11,081 nucleotides of DNA. Source: Anaerolineae bacterium. Its GTDB lineage: Bacteria > Chloroflexota > Anaerolineae > Aggregatilineales > Aggregatilineaceae. Shown here one piece after another: positions 1 through 6,010 of the stretch (within the stretch, counting starts at the first letter, position 1; each line of letters opens with the position of its first letter). Location: assembly GCA_018056405.1 (NCBI GenBank), contig JAGPFT010000049.1, forward strand, positions 1 through 11,081, read 5' to 3'. The translations under genes and the position numbers were made by a program. A model generated the notes under the pieces. It searched no databases, had not been told where the DNA came from, and saw only the letters and a list, made by a program, of their open reading frames with translations.

Positions 1-1
1 C

Positions 2-694
2 GCCACAGCAACCGCCACTGCGACCGCTGCTGAGGCTCCCACTGAGACGCCCACCCGCGCCGGCGGCCCGGTCGCTCACACCCCACATACGCCGCCCGCC
101 CCGCCGCCTACGGCCACAGCAACCGCCACTGCAACCGCTGCTGAGACCCCCACTGAGACGCCTACCCGCGCCGGCGGCCTGGTCGGTCGCAGCACCGATA
201 CGCCGACCATCCCGCCGCCGACGGCCACAGCAACCGCCACAGCAACCGCCACTGCGACCGCTGCTGAGGCTCCCACTGAGACGCCTACCCGCGCCGGCGG
301 CCTGGTGGTTCTCAGCACAGATACGCCGACCGTCCCGCCGCCTACGGCCACAGCAACCGCCACTGCGACCGCTGCTGAGGCTCCCACTGAGACGCCTACC
401 CGCGCCGGCGGCCTGGTGGTTCTCAGCACAGATACGCCGACCGTCCCGCCGCCTACAGCCACAGCAACTGCCACAGCAACCGCCACTGCGACCGCTGCTG
501 AGGCTCCCACTGAGACGCCTACTCGCGCCGGCGGCCGGGTGGTCTTGGGCACAGATACGCCGACCGTCCCGCCGCCTACGGCCACAGCAACCGCCACAGC
601 GACCGCCACTGCGACCGCTGCCGAGGCTCCCACTGAGACGCCTACCCGCGCGAGCGGGCTGGTGATCCTGAGCAGCCCAACGCCCACTACCCCA
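2..694 (+). repeat. In-frame minisatellite (111/123-bp units) coding for a TAT-rich stalk
   Basis: About six tandem copies of a unit reading PPPTATATATAT-AAEAPTETPTRAGG-LVVLSTDTPTV. Units start at 101, 212, 335, 446 and 569, with a partial copy before 101, and they alternate in length: 111, 123, 111, 123 bp. The 12-bp difference is one extra Thr-Ala-Thr-Ala block, itself built from GCCACA/GCAACC hexamers, so there is a repeat within a repeat. Both lengths are multiples of three, so copy changes keep the frame. The last unit is diverged (TRASGLVILSS). The array continues past the window edge. Confidence 0.93.
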
Positions 695-2704
695 GCGCTC
701 ACGGCAACGCCCAGCGCGACCGCGACGCCCTCCCCGACCCCAACACCGAGCGCCACCGCGACGCCCTCCGCCACGCCCTCGCCCAGCGCCACATTCGCGC
801 CCAGCGCTACCGACACGGCGACGCCCGATTTCGAGGCCACAGCGGAGGCGCTCGTCGCCGAGCGGCTGACCCAGACCGCGCAAAGCTGGACGAGCACGCC
901 CACGCCCGATTTCGAGGCCACAGCGGAGGCGCTCGTCGCCGAGCGGCTGACCCAGACCGCGCAAAGCTGGACGAGCACGCCCACGCCGACCGACACGGCG
1001 ACGCCCGATTGGGAGGCGACGGTCGAGGCGATGGCCAACGCCGCCATGACCGCAACGGCTGCCGCCTGGACAGATACGCCCACGCCGACTGACACGGCGA
1101 CGGCGACGCTGACACCTTCGCCGACCGTGACGCCCTCCGCCACGCCCTCGCCCGTCCCGACGGACACATTGACGCCCACTGCCGGGCCGGTCATCTTCCC
1201 GCCGCCGCCCGGCGTGACATCCCTCCCTGTGGGCAGCGCCAACACCGCCTGGGTGCCGGTCGTCGGCGACCATCGTGGCATCCCACTGGTGGGCGTGCCG
1301 CCCGGCTGCTTCATGATGGGCAGCGAGGAAGGTGACGCTGATGAAAAGCCGGTGCGTCGCGTCTGCCTGAGTGCCTACTGGATCGGCCAGACGGAAGTCA
1401 CCAATGCGCAGTACGCCGCCTGCGTGAACGCCGGGGCGTGCGCGCCGCCGCGCGATCGGACAGCCTTCGACAACCCGGCCCTGGCCGACCACCCGGTGAC
1501 CTGGGTCTCGTGGTTCGACGCCGCCGCCTTCGCCGAATGGATCGGGGCGACGCTGCCCACTGGCGCGCAGTGGGAGTTCGCCGCGCGCGGGCCGCAAAAC
1601 TGGACGTATCCCTGGGGCGACAGCCCGCCAACCTGTGCCCTGGCCAACCTGGAGCGCTGCACGAGTGGCACCAGTGCGGTGGGGGCCTATCCCGCCGGGG
1701 CCTCGTGGGTGGGCGCACTTGACCTGGCCGGCAATGCCTGGGAATGGGTGGCCGACTACTACGCGCGCGACTATTATGCGACGCTGACCGATGGCGTGCT
1801 CGACCCGCTCGGCCCGCCCTTCGGCGACATGCACAACGTGCGCGGTAGCTCGTGGGAGGACGAGGCACGCTACGCGCGGGCCTACTACCAGGGCGGCAAT
1901 GACCCAGACTACGTGACCTACGTGCTCGGCTTCCGCATCGCTGTGCCCGCCGGTGCCGAGGAAGTGCAGCTACCGACCCTCCCCCCGGCCGGCCGGCCCA
2001 CGCTGTCTGTGGCGCTCTCCGCGTCCCCGACGGGCGATTCTGCGCCCATTGTGACTCGCATCAAAGGCAGCGAACCGGTCAATGTCCGATCCGGCCCCAG
2101 CACCAACTATCCCATCGTCTTGACGGCCAACCAGAACAGTGCGCTCGATCTGCTGAGCCTTCGCAATGATTGGGTTTACGCGCGCGTGGACGATTCCTAT
2201 GGCTGGATTCGCCAGGACTTGCTGGACTACAGCGGTGATTTGCGCAGTCTGCCCGCTCCCGAAGCAGCAGGAGTCTCGATCTGCGATCTCCCCGGCAGCC
2301 ATACCGCGTCCGATTGGGCGCGGGTTCACTGGCGGATAGGCTGCCCGGTCGGCAAGGAGCAATTTATGTTGGGAACTTCGCAGGCATTTGCCAACGGCGT
2401 CATGGTCTACCGCAGCGAGCCAACGCGGATGATCTACGTGATTCTGGACGATGGTCGTTGGGCCATCTATGACGATGACTGGTATCCGGGCACGCCGCTC
2501 ACCTGCTCCGGGCAATATATCGGGCGCGGCTTCGGCGAAGTCTACTGTGACCATGCGGGCGTTGCGCAAGTGTTAGGGCCGGCCACGACTGCCGAACGAC
2601 CGGGATCCACCATGTTCATTCAGGAGTTTGAAAGCGGGATCATCTTTGGCATTGAACAGGTGGGAACTCGCATCCTGTATGCGGATGATGCCACTGATTT
2701 CTGA
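2..2704 (+). CDS. Exported FGE-like/SH3 repeat protein, 5'-truncated by the window edge
   Basis: The frame is open from base 2 to the TGA at 2702-2704, giving 900 residues; the true start and any signal peptide lie upstream, and the GTG at 305 is only an internal codon. Order of parts: a Thr/Ala/Pro stalk of 37- or 41-residue repeats (residues 1-230), a second repeat block with PDFEAT/PDWEAT units (about 275-370), a Thr/Pro linker, an FGE-sulfatase (SUMF1/C-lectin-like) domain (about 417-648), a bacterial SH3 domain (683-745, with NVRSGPS at 694) and a C-terminal Trp/Tyr/Gly-rich module (760-900). FGE hallmarks are GCFMMGSEEGD, EVTNAQY, PVTWVSWFDA, LPTGAQWEFAAR, GNAWEWVADYY, RGSSW (614-618) and a terminal GFRIA. 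The redox/copper-binding cysteines of true FGE, normally between RGGS and GFR, are absent, so formylglycine synthesis is unlikely. I infer a surface binding or structural protein; the SH3b domain suggests cell-wall contact. Domain identity is firm, function is not. Confidence 0.9.
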   Translation, partial: ATATATATAAEAPTETPTRAGGPVAHTPHTPPAPPPTATATATATAAETPTETPTRAGGLVGRSTDTPTIPPPTATATATATATATAAEAPTETPTRAGGLVVLSTDTPTVPPPTATATATATAAEAPTETPTRAGGLVVLSTDTPTVPPPTATATATATATATAAEAPTETPTRAGGRVVLGTDTPTVPPPTATATATATATATAAEAPTETPTRASGLVILSSPTPTTPALTATPSATATPSPTPTPSATATPSATPSPSATFAPSATDTATPDFEATAEALVAERLTQTAQSWTSTPTPDFEATAEALVAERLTQTAQSWTSTPTPTDTATPDWEATVEAMANAAMTATAAAWTDTPTPTDTATATLTPSPTVTPSATPSPVPTDTLTPTAGPVIFPPPPGVTSLPVGSANTAWVPVVGDHRGIPLVGVPPGCFMMGSEEGDADEKPVRRVCLSAYWIGQTEVTNAQYAACVNAGACAPPRDRTAFDNPALADHPVTWVSWFDAAAFAEWIGATLPTGAQWEFAARGPQNWTYPWGDSPPTCALANLERCTSGTSAVGAYPAGASWVGALDLAGNAWEWVADYYARDYYATLTDGVLDPLGPPFGDMHNVRGSSWEDEARYARAYYQGGNDPDYVTYVLGFRIAVPAGAEEVQLPTLPPAGRPTLSVALSASPTGDSAPIVTRIKGSEPVNVRSGPSTNYPIVLTANQNSALDLLSLRNDWVYARVDDSYGWIRQDLLDYSGDLRSLPAPEAAGVSICDLPGSHTASDWARVHWRIGCPVGKEQFMLGTSQAFANGVMVYRSEPTRMIYVILDDGRWAIYDDDWYPGTPLTCSGQYIGRGFGEVYCDHAGVAQVLGPATTAERPGSTMFIQEFESGIIFGIEQVGTRILYADDATDF
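824..985 (+). repeat. Two identical 81-bp direct repeats, with a diverged third copy after them
   Basis: Bases 824-904 and 905-985 appear identical. Each codes for a 27-residue unit that starts PDFEATAEALVAERLTQTAQ and ends SWTSTPT. A third, diverged unit (PDWEATVEAMANAAMTATAA...WTDTPT) follows from about 1007 to 1084. The period is a multiple of three and the frame is kept. Identity at synonymous sites points to a recent duplication or gene conversion. Such short, predicted helical PD-x-EAT units between Thr/Pro linkers recur in Chloroflexota exported proteins. Confidence 0.93.
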
Positions 2705-2737
2705 CACCACTCATCCAGCTAACGGAATGAGATGTGT

Positions 2738-2761
2738 GGGGCGTAAGCGCAAGCACGCCCC
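2738..2761 (+). terminator. Possible hairpin terminator of the FGE-like gene
   Basis: GGGGCGT (2738-2744) pairs perfectly with ACGCCCC (2755-2761) around a 10-nt loop, 33 nt after the stop codon. The following bases are only moderately T-rich (ctgcctctgttt), so this is a weak intrinsic terminator or another copy of a dispersed GC-rich palindrome. Confidence 0.35.
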
Positions 2762-2846
2762 TGCCTCTGTTTGGTGGGGGCCGGGTGGCCCTTCGCCCTA
2801 GAGCGTGTGATGCACTTCTGCCGGGTAGACACCCCCATCCCCCGAT

Positions 2847-3140
2847 CCCTTCCCCCACGAGGGAGGAAGGGAGAAAAGCGCGCCCCCTAAGCCCCTCCCT
2901 CCTTGCGGGGTCAGGGGCGGACAGGTGTTGAGATTGGCCTATAGTCTGGGGCGACTCTTCACTTTACCTCACCCCCGCTCGGCGCTAGTGCGCCTCGCCT
3001 CTCCCTCTCCACACGCGGAGAGGGGGAAGAGCCGAGCGTAGCGAGGCCAGGGGGTGAGGTTAATCGGTCGCTCTCTCAACGCTTCTCACGTTGCTGTCCG
3101 CCCCTGAACTCCTTGCGGGGGAGAGGTTTTGGGGTGAGGG
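2847..3140. repeat. Cluster of nested GC-rich inverted repeats (MITE/REP-like)
   Basis: This fills most of the 541-base gene-free stretch 2705-3245. It holds a small stem-loop (cccttccccc 2847-2856 against gggaggaaggg 2861-2871) and an outer inverted pair: TCAGGGGCGGACAG (2911-2924) against CTGTCCGCCCCTGA (3094-3107). CTCCTTGCGGGG lies beside each outer arm, at 2899-2910 and 3109-3120. Inside the outer pair sits a separate palindrome at 2963-3063. I found no transposase and no convincing ORF. The arrangement resembles dispersed non-autonomous palindromic elements common between Chloroflexota genes; target-site duplications were not identified. Short ORFs here look like chance. Confidence 0.6.
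2963..3063. repeat. 101-bp nested palindrome
   Basis: Outer arms ACCTCACCCCC (2966-2976) and GGGGGTGAGGT (3050-3060) are perfect complements and extend to 2963/3063 with one mismatch. A central stem pairs CTCCCTCTCC (3001-3010) with GGAGAGGGGG (3017-3026) over a 6-nt loop. GCTCGGC (2977-2983) matches GCCGAGC (3031-3037), and CCTCGC (2993-2998) matches GCGAGG (3041-3046), but these two blocks are in swapped order, so they cannot pair at the same time. The element could form alternative structures. Confidence 0.7.
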
Positions 3141-3178
3141 GAAACAACTTCTCAAATGATCCCTTAGCGGGCAGCAAG

Positions 3179-3212
3179 ACGGGCCGCTCACGAGTATCTG
3201 TGAGCAGCCCGT
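3179..3212 (-). terminator. Strong hairpin terminator, probably bidirectional
   Basis: ACGGGCCGCTCAC (3179-3191) pairs with GTGAGCAGCCCGT (3200-3212), 12 of 13 positions, over an 8-nt loop. It lies 33 bases beyond the stop of the second membrane-peptide gene, with A residues before the stem and GTCTT after it on the minus strand. On the plus strand the stem is followed by TTT, so it may also stop read-through from the FGE-like gene. It sits at the point where the two strands' genes converge. Confidence 0.7.
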
Positions 3213-3245
3213 TTCATGGGGGATGGCGGCATCGGCTCGCCAATG

Positions 3246-3428
3246 TCAATCGCGCAGATGCTCAAAGAGCCACAGCAGCCCCAGGATGAACAGCGCCGTA
3301 AAAGCCAGCGGAACCAGCGCCTTGACAATCCCAACCGCAATCTGGAGGACAATCGAGACGGCCAGCAGCACAACAACGAGGGTGACAAGCTGGCCCAACA
3401 GCGACATGGCGCGAAATCGCTCGTACAT
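3246..3428 (-). CDS. Small two-helix membrane protein (60 aa), paralogue of its upstream neighbour
   Basis: The ATG at 3428 gives MYERFRAMSLLGQLV... and 60 residues. I prefer it to the longer ATG at 3536, which would overlap the preceding gene and add an Arg-rich, non-membrane stretch. A GGAGAG Shine-Dalgarno sequence lies 8 nt before it. The protein has a short charged N-terminus, a hydrophobic segment at about 14-34, a conserved IVKAL-x-P turn (34-40), a second hydrophobic segment at about 41-55 and an EHLRD end. This fits a helical hairpin in the inner membrane. It matches the protein at 3481-3663 without gaps (shared LGQ at 11-13, IVKAL at 34-38, P40, L41). I recognise no named family. 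It is the last gene before the hairpin at 3179-3212 and is probably co-transcribed with its paralogue across a 52-nt gap. That gap holds a small hairpin (CTTCG 3460-3464 with CGAAG 3469-3473). Confidence 0.75.
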   Translation of the reverse strand: MYERFRAMSLLGQLVTLVVVLLAVSIVLQIAVGIVKALVPLAFTALFILGLLWLFEHLRD

Positions 3429-3480
3429 GGTGGAGTCTCTCCCAGAGGCTGCGCGTATCCTTCGCCTACGAAGCCAAGCC

Positions 3481-3663
3481 TTATGCCTGAAGCCGACGGT
3501 ACAGGTAGATGCCGCCGGCGACAAGCGCGGCCACAATCAGCAGTGGGATCAGCGCCTTGACGATGGCCAGCACCAAGCCAATCGCGATCAGGGCGAGGAC
3601 CAAGAAGACGATCAGCTTGAGCATCTGACCAAGCGAAGGCAGGTTCTTGAGCGTGTCGTTCAT
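3481..3663 (-). CDS. Small two-helix membrane protein (60 aa), first of a tandem pair
   Basis: The ATG at 3663 follows a strong AAGGAGA ribosome-binding site with a 7-nt spacer. The product is 60 residues: a polar N-terminus (MNDTLKNLPSLGQ), a hydrophobic helix (about 15-34), the hinge IVKALIP (34-40), a second hydrophobic helix (about 41-55) and a basic YRRLQA tail. The pattern suggests two membrane passes joined by a tight Lys/Pro turn, with the basic tail facing the cytoplasm. The downstream gene codes for a protein of the same length with conserved positions throughout, so the pair arose by gene duplication. The sequence gives no catalytic motif. Possibilities include a membrane-stress or accessory peptide or a small toxin-like peptide; no antitoxin is visible, and I do not favour any of these. 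Coding status rests on the ribosome-binding site and the paralogue. Confidence 0.8.
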   Translation of the reverse strand: MNDTLKNLPSLGQMLKLIVFLVLALIAIGLVLAIVKALIPLLIVAALVAGGIYLYRRLQA

Positions 3664-3708
3664 CCCCGTTTCTCCTTGCCAGGCGACCTGGGCACATAGC
3701 GGTCGCGC

Positions 3709-3729
3709 CGTTGTCAGCGTGCGTTGTCA
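3709..3729 (-). repeat. Short direct repeat upstream of the membrane-peptide pair
   Basis: CGTTGTCA occurs at 3709-3716 and 3722-3729, a 13-bp period. Read in the direction of the genes it is TGACAACG twice, 46-66 nt before the start at 3663. It could be an operator or two overlapping -35-like TGACA elements, but no matching -10 was found, and an 8-mer pair can occur by chance. Confidence 0.35.
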
Positions 3730-3879
3730 CTGATCATTACGCGGCAGCGCGGCCAGGGTTGCGCGCCGGGCGCACCTTGATGGGCTTTTTACAGGTTGCC
3801 GTGTACAGAGTCGTAGGGGTGCTGCTCTGCTGCACCCTGATGAGATTTGACATTCAAATCAGGTAATACGCGCAAATGT

Positions 3880-3915
3880 CTTGTAGGGGCGAGTTTGCAA
3901 ACCCGCCCCTACAAG
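3880..3915. repeat. 36-bp near-perfect palindrome
   Basis: CTTGTAGGGGCG at 3880-3891 and CGCCCCTACAAG at 3904-3915 are perfect complements. The centre (agtttgcaaacc) is palindromic apart from one base pair (A3892 opposite C3903). The GTAGGGGCG...GTTTGCAAAC...CGCCCCTAC design matches palindromic repeats dispersed in several bacterial genomes. It lies between two co-directional minus-strand genes and is not followed by a T-run, so it is more likely a mobile or REP-like repeat than a terminator. Confidence 0.8.
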
Positions 3916-3992
3916 CGACTACCGATCATGATCGTCAAAGCGCATTAGGGGATAGGGCGCGAAGCCAGACTTCGGAAGTCTTGTCCTGGCGC

Positions 3993-5063
3993 TCAGTGAT
4001 ACTGGCCCGTGCTGTAGACGTAGACGTAAGGCTTCTCGTAGCCACCATCGAGGCTCCAGGCATACACCCAGTGCGCGTCGCTGATCGTCATGTTGACGCA
4101 GCCGTGACTGTGCCGGTAGCCGAAGCCATCGTGCCAATACGTGCCGTGCAGCGAGATGGCCTGGTCGTAGTACATCACCCAGGGCACATTTTCCAGCGAA
4201 TAGAAATCTTCCTGGCCCTCGGCCCCGCTCATGTGGCCGTTGACCTGGCGCGCCCAGACGGTGAAGAGACCTTCGTTGGTCTCCCAGTCCTCCAGGCCAG
4301 AGGAGATCAGCGTAGCGAAAACGGGCGTATGCTCCTCGTAGGCGATGAGCACCTGCTCGTACAGGTCAACGGCGAACCAGCGTCCCTTGACCTGCGCTGG
4401 CGGCTCGACGAAGACGATGCGCGCCACGCTCGTCTGCGGAATCCACGCCTCCGGGCCGATCAGGTACCACTCCCAGCCGTTTGCCTTGGCGGTGGCGAAG
4501 ATGTTCACCCGCGTATAGCGCTCGATCTTCGGGCGCGATTGATCGCCCGCCGCGCCGGGGTAGGGGCTGGGATGCGATGGGACGAGCACCCAGGCCATCG
4601 GGTAGGCCAGTTCGCTGTCCAGATAGACGCCGGTGAACTCGCTGGGACGGGCGATGGCAAGCTGGCTGGCGGACATCCACTGCCCATCGTTGACCTGCAC
4701 CCAGTCCCCCTGTGTGCCGGTCACTGTGACATAGTTGAATCCTTCAGGAATCTCGCCAATGGGGTTGCCGCCCGGCGAGTCGTAGAGCGTCGCAGCGCCG
4801 CCGACAATGCGCCGGAAGGCAAAGCGAGCAATCTCCTCCGTATTCGGGGCCAGCGGGCGCACATCGGGTTGGGGGTGCAGCAGCATTTCGTCGAGCAGCA
4901 TCTGATATTCGACGGTGGGCAGCCCGGCAGCGCAGCCCGGCCCAAAGGGAGTGCTCAGACAGGCCGCGCGATCGGGGTTGGCGGCGCGTGCTGCGCCGCC
5001 GGGCAGGGCACTGCCGAGGACGGCCAGAGCCACAATAGTGGTGAGTAGACGGCGATGAAGCAC
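3993..5063 (-). CDS. Secreted L,D-transpeptidase (YkuD family) with SH3-like segments
   Basis: The GTG start at 5063 has a GGAGAG ribosome-binding site 6 nt upstream and begins an evident Sec signal peptide: basic MLHRRLL, hydrophobic TTIVALAVLGSALPGG, AARA before a likely cut near residue 27. An SH3-like segment covers about 84-140, with a possible second at about 180-215 (GWEWYLIGPEAWIP). The YkuD domain runs from about 229 to 345. Its signature is complete: HG at 306-307, then S319-H320-G321-C322 followed by VNM. Cys322 is the predicted nucleophile. This family makes 3-3 cross-links in peptidoglycan, or links proteins to it, outside the membrane; the SH3-like parts probably help bind the wall. 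At 356 residues it is ordinary for a multidomain member. A separate promoter candidate lies in the 118-nt gap upstream. I give no gene symbol because Ldt paralogues cannot be told apart here. Confidence 0.92.
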   Translation of the reverse strand: MLHRRLLTTIVALAVLGSALPGGAARAANPDRAACLSTPFGPGCAAGLPTVEYQMLLDEMLLHPQPDVRPLAPNTEEIARFAFRRIVGGAATLYDSPGGNPIGEIPEGFNYVTVTGTQGDWVQVNDGQWMSASQLAIARPSEFTGVYLDSELAYPMAWVLVPSHPSPYPGAAGDQSRPKIERYTRVNIFATAKANGWEWYLIGPEAWIPQTSVARIVFVEPPAQVKGRWFAVDLYEQVLIAYEEHTPVFATLISSGLEDWETNEGLFTVWARQVNGHMSGAEGQEDFYSLENVPWVMYYDQAISLHGTYWHDGFGYRHSHGCVNMTISDAHWVYAWSLDGGYEKPYVYVYSTGQYH

Positions 5064-5131
5064 GATGCGCTCTCCAGAATCGTGACAGGGTTTGGCTGTG
5101 GCGCGCCGGCATTGGCGCTTTCTCTCTTCCT

Positions 5132-5140
5132 ATTTTAGCA
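5132..5140 (-). promoter_or_regulatory. Possible extended -10 promoter of the L,D-transpeptidase gene
   Basis: On the minus strand the AT-rich patch in this gap reads TGCTAAAAT, a TGn extension plus TAAAAT (5 of 6 to TATAAT). It would start transcription about 60 nt before the GTG at 5063. No good -35 hexamer is present, as is usual for extended -10 promoters. This is motif evidence only. Confidence 0.35.
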
Positions 5141-5181
5141 AATCGTCCGCGCCTATGACCTACGCTCAGGACGCGCAACCC

Positions 5182-5949
5182 CTACGTCTGGGCGGATTCT
5201 TCAGCGGCGAAGCGGCGCACCAGACAGGTCAGCCGCAACCGCAGATCGGCCAGCAGTTCGCGCGCCAGCCGGTCTTGTTCGGCGGAGGTAGTAGCTTCCA
5301 GAGGATCGGTCAGCGACCAGTGCACCTGCCGCATGCCGTGCAGCAGCGGGATACCGCTCCCCTCCCCCTCGTGCACCGTGTCGCAGACGGTGATCACCAG
5401 GTCGAAGGACTGCCCGGCCAGTTCGGCGAGCGTCTTGGCTTCCAGCCCGGCGGTGGAGATTCCATGCTCGGCCAGCACGCGCCTCACGACTTCAGGGAAC
5501 ATTTTCTCTGGCTCCTCAATGCCGGCGCTGAAGGGAATCAAAGCGTCGGGGGCGATATGACGAGCCAGCGCCTCGGCCATCAACGAGCGGGCGCTGTTGC
5601 GCCGGCACAGAAACAGCACGCGCCGGGAATGGCTCAGGGCGGGCAGCACCGGACGGCGGTCCAGTGCGCACGAGCCGTGCCGTTCCCACCACGCCGCGAA
5701 CTGCCCCGCCTGCTCCAGGTTTACGCTGAAGTAGTGCCGCCGCGCGTCGCCAATGCTGCGCTGCACCCGCACCAGCCCGCTCTCCACCAGAATGTTGAGG
5801 TGATGCGAGAGCAGGTTCTGGCGCAGACCGGTCTTGTCCATCAACTCCGAATTGGCGAGGTCGCTTTCCAGCAGCAACCGGAACAGGGCCAGCCGGTTCG
5901 GGTCTGCCAACGCCTTGAAGACATCAATCACCTGTGATTCGCTCAACAT
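5182..5949 (-). CDS. ArsR-family regulator fused to an arsenate-reductase/LMW-phosphatase-like domain
   Basis: I use the ATG at 5949 (255 aa) because GAGAG lies 9 nt before it; the ATG at 5955 is only 3 nt from the same motif, and the frame's open extension to 6171 overlaps the upstream gene and has no family similarity. Residues 1-90 are an ArsR winged helix: FKALADPNRLALFRLLL, the recognition helix RQNLLSHHLNILVESGLV, and the wing RSIGDARRHYFSVN. Residues 110-255 are a low-molecular-weight phosphatase/ArsC domain: VLFLC115RRNSAR121S (the CX5R loop), FSAGIEEP, ITVC189D and TDP with Asp215 as the likely general acid. Cys189 matches the second redox cysteine of thioredoxin-type ArsC, but the third, usually about seven residues later, is missing. 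The HTH lacks the ELCVC metal-binding motif; its only nearby cysteine is C94. A regulator sensing arsenic, phosphotyrosine or redox state is plausible. No arsB, acr3 or arsM is in view. It may be co-transcribed with the ATPase gene 61 nt upstream. Confidence 0.88.
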   Translation of the reverse strand: MLSESQVIDVFKALADPNRLALFRLLLESDLANSELMDKTGLRQNLLSHHLNILVESGLVRVQRSIGDARRHYFSVNLEQAGQFAAWWERHGSCALDRRPVLPALSHSRRVLFLCRRNSARSLMAEALARHIAPDALIPFSAGIEEPEKMFPEVVRRVLAEHGISTAGLEAKTLAELAGQSFDLVITVCDTVHEGEGSGIPLLHGMRQVHWSLTDPLEATTSAEQDRLARELLADLRLRLTCLVRRFAAEESAQT

Positions 5950-6010
5950 GGCCATTTTCTCTCGCGATTCCGCGTGGGCCGTGCTAACTTCGCGCCGGTC
6001 AGACGCCTGG

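Larger units (their letters stand above)
3664..3992. other. Gene-free stretch rich in short inverted repeats
   Basis: No convincing ORF or RNA gene is seen. It contains the direct repeat at 3709-3729; a hairpin at 3758-3776 followed by a T-run at 3786-3790, with no plus-strand gene to serve; a gggtgc/gcaccc stem (3817-3837); a gatttg/caaatc hairpin (3844-3860); and the 36-bp palindrome at 3880-3915. A small stem (agactt 3967-3972 with aagtct 3976-3981, flanked by gcc/ggc) lies 12-26 bases after the L,D-transpeptidase stop and may end that transcript, though no T-run follows on the minus strand. No clear promoter was found for the membrane-peptide pair. Confidence 0.5.

Noticed and set aside
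2..694. A CRISPR-like array
   Set aside because: The regular repeats have no unique spacers; they are in-frame coding minisatellite units of 111 and 123 bp.
76..1314. 412-codon minus-strand open frame rich in Val/Ala/Gly
   Set aside because: It is the complement of the TAT-coding repeats, which give AVAVAVAV runs. It overlaps the real repeat-protein frame completely.
2734..2931. Short open frames in the region after the FGE-like gene
   Set aside because: The sequence is made of palindromic GC-rich repeats, with no ribosome-binding site or protein-like composition.
3876..5048. 390-codon plus-strand open frame
   Set aside because: It is antisense to the L,D-transpeptidase, whose signal peptide and SHGC motif are unambiguous.
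5092..5937. 281-codon plus-strand open frame
   Set aside because: It is antisense to the ArsR-phosphatase fusion, and its product shows no known domain.
5963..5974. CGCG-attc-CGCG as an ArsR operator before the fusion gene
   Set aside because: The arms are only 4 bp of pure CG in GC-rich DNA, with no similarity to known ArsR operators.
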